The notes under the pieces are model-generated. The model did no database searches. It was not told where the DNA came from and worked only from the letters and a program-made list of their open reading frames with translations. From Oxytricha trifallax (Eukaryota; Ciliophora; Spirotrichea; Sporadotrichida; Oxytrichidae): a DNA stretch of 64,000 nucleotides. Shown here piece by piece: positions 56,302 through 64,000 of this stretch (position 1 is its first letter; each line of letters begins with the position of its first letter). The stretch spans positions 1 through 64,000 of the forward strand of contig ARYC01001238.1 of NCBI GenBank assembly GCA_000711775.1, in the 5' to 3' direction. A program made the translations under genes and the position numbers.

Positions 56302-59300
56302 ATTCATTATTTTAGATTAGAGACCATTAACTCAGCAATCTTTTCTCTCAATTTACTAAGTAAGTTAAGCTTGATTATAAGTAATTATCTTAGTAAATTA
56401 AATTTATTTGATTTAGTTACTTCTAAATAACTCTTGTTATTTTATCTTTTCATTTTGTAGGAATTCAATCCATTTTTATTTAATTTTTCAGAGTTTAATT
56501 AAGCTATTCCCCAATTAAAAATTGAATCTTCTTGTTTTTATAAAACAAAGATGCTGTATAATTTATTTAAAAAATTATTTAAAGCAATTTATTGGCTTCA
56601 ACGTAAAAGCCAAAAGCATAGGCTCAATAATGTTAAACTCTGTAATTAATTTTTAGTTTCATAATCAAAATAATCTTGTTTAAATTATAACTTAGATATT
56701 CATTATTAATCGTGAATTTTTCAAATTAAAAAAATATGTTAAAAAATTAAAAATTGAAAATATATTCATAATGCTTTATTAAAAATGGAAATGAATGAAA
56801 AAACATAAATATAGTATCAGGTAAGTAATGTTACTATTTTATTATAATTAAAAATATTAAATATTCTCATAAAAATGTATCAATAATTGAGATTTAAACT
56901 ATTATAGAACTGATAAGTACAAGAATATTTTATAATTAAAATAAATGGTCCTGCTTTTTAGTAATTGAAGGAGGACTGCACTCAAATTTTAGATTTTACA
57001 TTATAAAATCCAGAATTTTATCAGTTAAAATATCTATACTCTTAGACTTTTTCGTTCGATTCAGAAAAAAACTAATGATAACTATAAAATAAACAATGAT
57101 TAATATTACAATTTGTATAAGGTGATTATAAGAAGTTTTTAAGCAACCATATTTTCGCAGTTTTATATTTATATCTGTAATTTATCTTCAAACTATAAAA
57201 ATAATGCCATTATTCTGTTTTTATTATTATTAATTCCCATTCTATGTATTCTATGAATATCAACAAAGTTATTTAAATTTTGAAAGCCTGAAATTAAATC
57301 TACTAAGTAATCCTAAGATTATAGCAGTTTATTTGTTTTTCATTTTGCGTATTAGAGTTTACCTTCATAATTATGTAACACAATTGATTTTTTCATTTAT
57401 TTTGGATGTCTTTTTTTCTACATTTATTACACTTTAGATTACTCTTTAATACCAAAACCAACATGTATAACTATATTATTAAGTTTATTTATTATTGATA
57501 TGGAATACGTTTAAGTGTCGAAAATTCTTTTGTTGATTAAGAAAAATATCCTAGCCAGTATTTTGGATTCACTCCATCGTCTATCAAATCACCTTCACAA
57601 ATAATAAAGTTGCTTGAGTAAGGTCCAAAATCCGTTGCTGAAAAGAAGATTTCACTGTCTTTATGAAAATATATCAAGTTAGTTGGTCATTAAAATCAAC
57701 AACTCTTCAACCAATTTCATGCTTAAAATTTACATAAAAAAGTGTTTACACTTACAATATAAATTCCCTCATCACCTACAACTGAAGCAAAACGATAACA
57801 GAATTAGTTGAAGGTTGTGACAGATTTACTTATTAAGTATATTTTACCAGAACATACATTGTGCAAATGAAATGATTGTCAACTGCAGTTCAACAAATTG
57901 CTACTATTTGATCTGCTAAGCCATTTACCTAAGCAATTCTAGATTTTGTACAAGTTCCCTTATTCATAGCTTAAAATGATAAATTAGTAATAGTCTTAGT
58001 TTCTTTCCAATTAAAATCTGAAATAATTTTCTATGTTAAGTGATATGATATAAACAATTTCAGTATGAGAATTTTTTAAGTCCAATGGATAGTCTGATCC
58101 AGTATTTGCTGAATTGATTCAGTTGCTAAATTAATCATTCATTTGATTATTCTAGAATATTAGTATAATTTAAAGATTGCTGTTGCAGCATAGTTTCATT
58201 AACTAAAAAATATAAAGATAAAACGATAAAATATAAAATTTATTTTGTGATTTAGCATACATAAAATAGTAACTATCAATGCTTAATGTTTTAAGAGAAA
58301 AAGAGAATGATAAATAGAAAAGGCCTTACAGTTTAAATCTAAATCAAAATTAACTTTTTTTCTATACTTTTAAGATTTAATTCCAAAAGAAATAAAGATT
58401 TTATTTTGTGAATTTAGCAAAATAAACTTTGCTGTTTAAAATTAAGAATATTTCATTTATGTTTACACTATCATAATCTACAACTGATAAGTAATTTATC
58501 ACCTGTATCAGAAATATCATAATATTTTGATGATTGATAGGTTATATTAGAATCAAATTTTGTGATATGCTTTTCTCATTGTATCTCTGACCAGAACAAA
58601 AACACATCTTTAATCAAAGATAACTTAGAATTTTGGATTTTCTACTTCAGTTAAGTAACTTTTAAGGAGGTTAAAGTAAAATCAATCACCTTAATTTCTC
58701 TCAAATTGACATATTTCTAACTTGACACATTAGTTTACCCAACCTAGTATAAATTTGCTAAGCCAACAGTCGATTAATTTATTTATAATTCTTGGTTTGG
58801 GTAGGCAGTCATTTTAAATTTTCTTGTCCAAGCTTGCTAAACTGATTCACTGTCAAATTTAAAATAGTTTAGGAGTTGATTTATGACCCAGAAGAAATAA
58901 AGGAAGGTTGAGCTTTAACATATATTGCTCCAATGGTCTCTTCCACATACAGTTAACACGATTTATCTGTGGATTATCAAGTTCCATTAGGTTTTAATGA
59001 CTATACTAAATTTCCTTGAGTTAAAATGTGTTTAGCAACAATTAACTAATTTGCTTCAAAAATGTTTATTAAAGGCAAGATTGAAGCTTCTCCCTAATTT
59101 CTTAACAAGATCTAAAAGTCTTATTTTATTTGTTTACATGAGATATAGAATATACCCAAAAAATATCTCATCTTTGTCATTATTCATGATGTATCCAATC
59201 TAGCTATTATCAGTAATTACTTTAAGTAAATTATTCAAATTAGATCGAATAGATTAAAAATAAGGATGATAAATATTCTAAGAAATCAGCAAATCTCCTT

Positions 59301-62189
59301 ATAATGCATATTTTTTATAATTTAAAAGTTATAATATTTTTATTACTGTCATTAAATGGAGAGGATTGCATTCTAGATAGAGTTTTGATATAATGGAAGC
59401 CATTTTTTATTAATCTGATTCATTCAGTGCATGAATATTCTTTATTCTTGATATGTACAGCTACTCTATCAAAATTTTTGTTATAAAAATATCCGGAGTC
59501 GGTTGTGAAATTTATTTTTTTGTGAGTCAATCCATTTTTAAATAATTGTTAATATATCTCTAATTGTTTTTTTAAGACTATTATATCGCATAATTTTTAG
59601 TAAAAAAACTAATCCAATTTTTCATATTTTCAATAAAAAATTATCTTCTTTTTAATTAAAACGCACACTATATTATAAATAATGTAAACAAAAAATTATT
59701 GCAAATGCAAATTAATGAAAATATTAAACGGAGTTACTCTAAAAAAAAAAGAATTTTGGGACTCACTCAGGGCATAAAAAACACTAAAATTTGGCATCAT
59801 TGATGTAAATTTTAAGGGAGATCACGATTACACTATGCTCAGCATTGAACTTCAAAGCTCAATCAACTGCAATACTACCTAACGATGGAGTACTTTAAGA
59901 TAATCTTTAGGTATATACTATGATTCTTAAATGAAAAGTTAGGTATTGGAAGTGGTGGTAAGTTAATTTATAGTTTATTCAGTGAGGGAGAACTTATTAA
60001 TTTGTCCCTTTATAAAATAAAAAATTTATATCTATCTCAGTCCACTCATAGATGTTTTATTTTAAGTATCACGACTATGAAATAGTCATAAAATTATTTC
60101 ATATATGAGGTGTAGTATCATAAAATTCCAAAGTTTCTGTATGCTCAATTTCTATGCCTTAGCATTAAGAAATAGTAAAAGTATCCATTACGACAGTTTA
60201 TAAAGTAATAAAAATTATATTTATTGGAGTTTTATAACTAAAATGTGGATTTAGTGATATAATCATGCCATCACTCTCTTAGATTAGGACATTATCATCA
60301 TATCTAATAACTCATACATTGGGTTTGCTAACAAATTCTCTTTTAATTCTCTTGTCAATCTTTATTGTAGATAGAATCTTAACAAAAATAGACCAGTTTG
60401 CTAAAGTGATTGAAATAATAACCAAACAACTTTTACTTTTCAAAGTTACTAATGTTGCTGTATCTGTAAAAATTGATACTCCTTCAGTGTTACAATCATA
60501 TTAATTAGCTTGTGTTAAAAAGATTGATCCTATTATTAATAATACTATGGTAGCTTTGTTAAGACAAATTGATGAAAGATTTTCCACTATTAAGATCGAA
60601 GAAAGAAATTGATAATCCAAATAAAGCTATTCTTTATGCTGTTCTTGCTTTAGCAAATCCTTTATAAATTATATTTAATGCTAAAATTTATGTGAAAGAA
60701 TTAACGTAATTGTTTGCAATCAATTATTATTAAATTTAAGCACAAAACAATTTTTTTGTTTATTTGTTAAATCGTGGAGAGTGTCAATACTCGAAAATCT
60801 ATTTGTTTTTACGCAAAGTATTATTTTAATTAAATAGTAATTTACTTGCATTTTTGATAATATTGACATGATAAATGATTGCTGCAATCAATAAATTGTA
60901 AGGTTAAGAAAAATAAAACATTGATGTAGGTTTAAGAGTGTTTTAATAAATAGGAAATCATCTAAATTAAAGATCTCAGTCAGGCAGTAGAGTTAGGGGT
61001 ATCTGAATATTTTTTATAATAACTAGCCAGATGTAGAACCGAATTTCATTTAAGTTGTAATGTAAAATCCAATGCCATTATATTTCAACTAAACAGTAGT
61101 ATGGTAAAGACTTAAGGAAGTTGCTAAGTTGAGAAAATTTTGTATTAAAGACTGTTCCTTCATCAATTGTGAGAATGAATCCAGATTCTTATTAAGAATC
61201 GTATTAAAATTAAGCAGATATACCAGCAAACACAAATTAAGCCTTAAATGCTACTAGATAAAGTCAAGTGGTGTGTAACTTTAAGCTAGTGAAGGATATT
61301 GATAAATAATGTAGAAGCCAAAAGTTGAATTTTACATCCAATAGCTGCACTTCAAAGTATATCTGATTGACTTAACTTGCTGAAGTTATTCTGTGATCGA
61401 AGTCTTCCTGAATGGGTTGTGCTCATCATTATTTACTCTAGATCTTTTGCTGCTCCTGCCTTCTATAATGTTGCTTGTGAGGAAATGCAGATTAAGAATA
61501 TTTAGATGAAAACTTCTGAGTTCTGGTAAAAAATATTATATGGAGTAGCAGCTGCAAAAACTAGAAACACTGCGCTAAATAAGATTTGAATTGGAGAAAT
61601 AAATATAAAAAAATTATTTACAGACTCCATTTTAATTAAATATACTTTAAGTTAATAGGTATCTTTAATTACGGTATTAAATATATAAGGCAGCTAAATA
61701 AAAACGAATATTATTTGATCGTGGCTGTTAAATATTTAAATAATTATTACCAAATTCCCCATTTTTAATGTATTTTATTAATATTAATATTAAGAATTTT
61801 ATAATCTTAAAATAATAATAAAATTTTTATGAAAATTCATGGAAGTAATAAAATATAAACATTATTAAATTATCAGGATGTAAATAAATATGAAACTAAA
61901 AAATAAATGAGTTAGCAAAAAACTATAAATTCAATGATCCTCTTTAAAAATGAAAGTTTCAGGTATTAATGCCTTACAATAAGCTTAATTTGAATACTTA
62001 TGGACCATAATATTAATGTAAAATAAGACAGTTATATATTTCATTGTTAAATAAATACAGGTTATTTTTTTTCGTAATTAAACTAATTTAAAGAGACTGA
62101 AAAGTATTTTGTCTGTTTAGCTAAACTAAAATGTTTTGCTTAAATTGAGGGATATATAAATAAAAATCTTCTAATTATTATGAATTTAA

Positions 62190-62213
62190 ATTCATTATTA
62201 TTATTATTATTAT
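62190..62213. repeat. (ATT)n microsatellite
   Basis: ATTATTATT run preceding the 3' splice-site-like TTGCAG at the next gene segment. Confidence 0.6.
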
Positions 62214-62295
62214 ATAACATTATAAATTATATTTAAAAGTTATGTTCATAGATTTAAATGAATATTAAATCTTAATTTCAAAACTATTTTACTTA

Positions 62296-62805
62296 ATTAT
62301 TTGCAGAAGAATATTCTATGTCATCTTTAGAAAGCCTCATAAAATCAGATATTTAAGAAACAAGAGAAGGAATTAGAAAATTTAATAGCTTCAGTCCAAG
62401 AGAATGATCCTAAATTACTTAAAGGAAATAAAGAAGGGAAATATAGAAGAAGTCAAGAAGAAAAAAGAGAGGAAATCTTTGATACGATAAAAGATTTAGA
62501 GAGACATTCTAGAATGAAAATGTTATTTATCATACCCTCTCCAGTCTTGGCTGCTAAATTGAGAATATTCTATGGCAGAATCAAAGCAAAGCTTATTACT
62601 CATTTAAGAAAGAATGAAAAAATCAGAGAACAGTCTTTGAATCAATAAATCGATTCAAAAATATAACTCAAGAAGAAGCTATTGAGATTATTGATGAGAC
62701 AGAAGAGCAGGAAGAGTAAATTGACAGTGATGTCAAGAAAATTTAAAATCTATGATGTGAAATTAATGCTTTATTTTTATCTAGAAAGAAGAGAAAGATT
62801 TGATT
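62296..62805 (+). CDS. Charged helical protein segment (exon), family unknown
   Basis: After a TTTGCAG acceptor-like site the frame is open for about 170 codons: QIFKKQEKELENLIASVQEN, GKYRRSQEEKREEIFDTIKD, LERHSRMKMLFIIPSPVLAA, KLRIFYGRIKAKLITHLRKN. Near 62650 another frame gives the better continuation ITQEEAIEIIDETEEQEEQI, implying a one-base shift or short intron. Highly charged, coiled-coil-like. No recognised domain. Confidence 0.5.
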
Positions 62806-63072
62806 GATGACTATAACATTGAAAGTCATCTTCAAATCCCTAATCATGGCACATTATAAATCATTATTTTTTTATTAAGAGCTGGGTTAATGCACATGAA
62901 TACGATAGGTTAAAAGTGGCTCCTAATATTTTAAAGGATAAAGAATGCTGATTTATTAAATTATAAAGTAATGAGGATAGCGCCTATCATCTAATTACAT
63001 AGTTTAGGTAGAATTTTTTAGAGTAGAGCAAATATGAACAATTATAATATAGATTTAATTCGTTTAAGCTAA

Positions 63073-63383
63073 TCAAATTTAAAAGCCAATTAAAACCACT
63101 CCATGTCTCAAATTAATATTGCGAGCAAATATCGCAAGCATTAATTCCCCAAGACATAAATTTTCAGCTAGTGCATAATGTTCATCAAGGCTTTGTGATA
63201 CATTCCTTATTGGTGCTACAACTACATTGGGGATTTTGTATCTGTCTTTTCTAAAATGTTAATTGTCAATGCCAAAAATTAATACCTTTTCAAATTCATG
63301 ACTGGTATCATATTCCTTCCCTGATCATACTTGTCCAGTATTTGTTGTTTTTGTCGAAATTAATTCATCTACAAATCTAAAAA
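63073..63383 (-). pseudogene. Well-preserved coding segment with one in-frame TGA
   Basis: Minus strand: RFVDELISTKTTNTGQV, TGA (about 63332), SGKEYDTSHEFEKVLIFGID, NQHFRKDRYKIPNVVVAPIR, NVSQSLDEHYALAENLCLGE, LMLAIFARNINLRHGVVLIG, TGA 63073. The protein looks globular and conserved, but I do not recognise it. Apart from the single TGA, no lesion is seen. Confidence 0.5.
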
Positions 63384-63818
63384 AAAATAAAATATTTAAT
63401 AGGAATAAAAAATTGCATGTAACCATGCTTATTCATTATGCTCAGTACCTTATTATTGCTAAAATAGATTGAATTGGGGAAATTAGATATACTAATTAAA
63501 ATTTTAAATTTAAATAATTATAACTGCCTCTTACTGGAAATGCTTATAGATCAAATTGGTCATAAGTACTTACTGTTATGTTTAAAAAATGTTCACCTAC
63601 CTTTCCATTAGGTTTGCGGAGATAGTCTAATTTTCAATCGTGACTCTAATCTTTTTACCGTATTTGTGTTTTCGGATTTGACCATTTGACCGATTTGACC
63701 TGTTTAACCAGAGGTCTTTGTGGTAAAATGATTAATATATAGTTTTGTTTGATAATTAATTATTATTTAAGTATTTATTTAAATGAATATAAGTGGAATG
63801 GAAATGAAATGTCTCCAA

Positions 63819-64000
63819 TCATTACTCTAACCTTGTTTCATCATCTTCTTGCTCTATCATTTTGCTCACATCTCTGCTAATATTTTAATCCTATGAATGA
63901 ATGGCAACCGATCTCTCTTCCTCTAAAAGTGCCATAAAGTACTTTGCTAAATCAATTGTCACAAAGGGGATTTTATTTGTCTCATCTTTCTTCACATCTC
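63819..64000 (-). CDS. C-terminal end of a gene running off the window
   Basis: Open from the window edge: DVKKDETNKIPFVTIDLAKY, FMALLEEERSVAIHSQDQNI, SRDVSKMIEQEDDETRLEQ, stop TGA 63819. Three TAA/TAG Gln codons, no lesion, acidic C-terminus. Family unknown. Confidence 0.55.

Larger units (their letters stand above)
53600..61630 (-). pseudogene. Remnants of a long secreted/surface protein gene
   Basis: ATG at 61630 begins MESVNNFFIFISPIQILFSA followed by VFLVFAAATPYN, a convincing signal peptide. Downstream minus-strand blocks have extracellular beta-strand character: IQESDGMIISLNPHFSYKTP and INIIFITLQTVVMDTFTIS (about 60280-60170), TTDSGYFYNKNFDRVAVHIK (about 59500), DSEIFFSATDFGPYSSNFII and DDGVNPKYWLGYFSQSTKEF (about 57660-57540), FDAKTRIISLSSEELVIGTN with IGQETSIPFTIQFL (about 53940-53830), and NAYLVCNETCYTFFTDVLNN (about 53790). 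The FDxxTRxIxL pattern resembles cadherin-like repeats of ciliate surface proteins. Many frame changes and long AT-rich gaps. Whether this is one gene or several is inferred. Confidence 0.4.

Noticed and set aside
1..64000. tRNA, rRNA or CRISPR loci
   Set aside because: No cloverleaf, rRNA core motif or regularly spaced direct-repeat array was seen.

Overview
The window reads as germline (micronuclear) DNA of a spirotrichous ciliate, most like Oxytricha or Stylonychia. Three things in the sequence support this. First, four transposons end in C4A4 telomere-like repeats and duplicate a 3-bp ANT target, as telomere-bearing elements (TBEs) do. Second, their genes are only open if TAA and TAG encode Gln and TGA is the sole stop. 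Third, small fragments of gene-like sequence with short GT-AG introns lie scattered in very AT-rich DNA. Reading frames called with the standard code are therefore misleading here, and most genes below were read with the ciliate code. I had no homology search, so family names rest on motifs I can see.

Layout. 1-4489: a host gene (minus strand) cut in its N-terminal region by TBE-A (227-4365). 4607-5161: a fold-back element with an 8-bp target duplication, followed by decayed minus-strand coding DNA to about 8.06 kb. 8082-12190: TBE-B, a different TBE subfamily whose 22-kD gene looks intact. 13.1-14.6 kb: a minus-strand C2H2-finger gene with two introns. 15.3-17.1 kb: an ancient relic with a 22-kD-like gene (itself hit by a 413-bp MITE) convergent with an IS630/Tc1-type transposase. 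17.66-18.32 kb: a GC-rich retroposon-like insert in a coding frame. 18.9-24.6 kb: inverted repeats and gene remnants. 24609-28615: TBE-C, inverted, sitting on the start codon of a MORN-like gene. 28.6-31 kb: gene remnants. 32.4-34.3 kb: a second 22-kD-like plus transposase relic. 35.8-44.9 kb: many coding remnants. 45038-50870: a plus-strand gene interrupted in frame by TBE-D (45572-50255), which itself carries a nested 551-bp inverted-repeat element. 51.3-52.3 kb: a 982-bp fold-back element. 53.6-61.6 kb: remnants of a long secreted or surface protein gene (minus strand), carrying a SINE-like insert at 54.06 kb. 62.3-64 kb: three gene pieces.

How it works together. Each TBE carries three genes: a divergent pair (57-kD zinc-finger/kinase and 22-kD) and the 42-kD DDE transposase, convergent with the 22-kD gene. 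In TBE-A and TBE-D, removing the element plus one copy of its 3-bp target restores an open host frame, as precise developmental excision would require. Almost every TBE gene carries frameshifts or in-frame TGA; the exception is the TBE-B 22-kD gene. The same 22-kD/transposase gene order in two far more divergent relics suggests an older TBE-related lineage and a lasting partnership of these two proteins. Many host-gene fragments contain in-frame TGA or frameshifts, so a good part of the window is probably germline-limited, decaying paralogue material rather than macronuclear-destined sequence; the sequence alone cannot separate the two for each segment.
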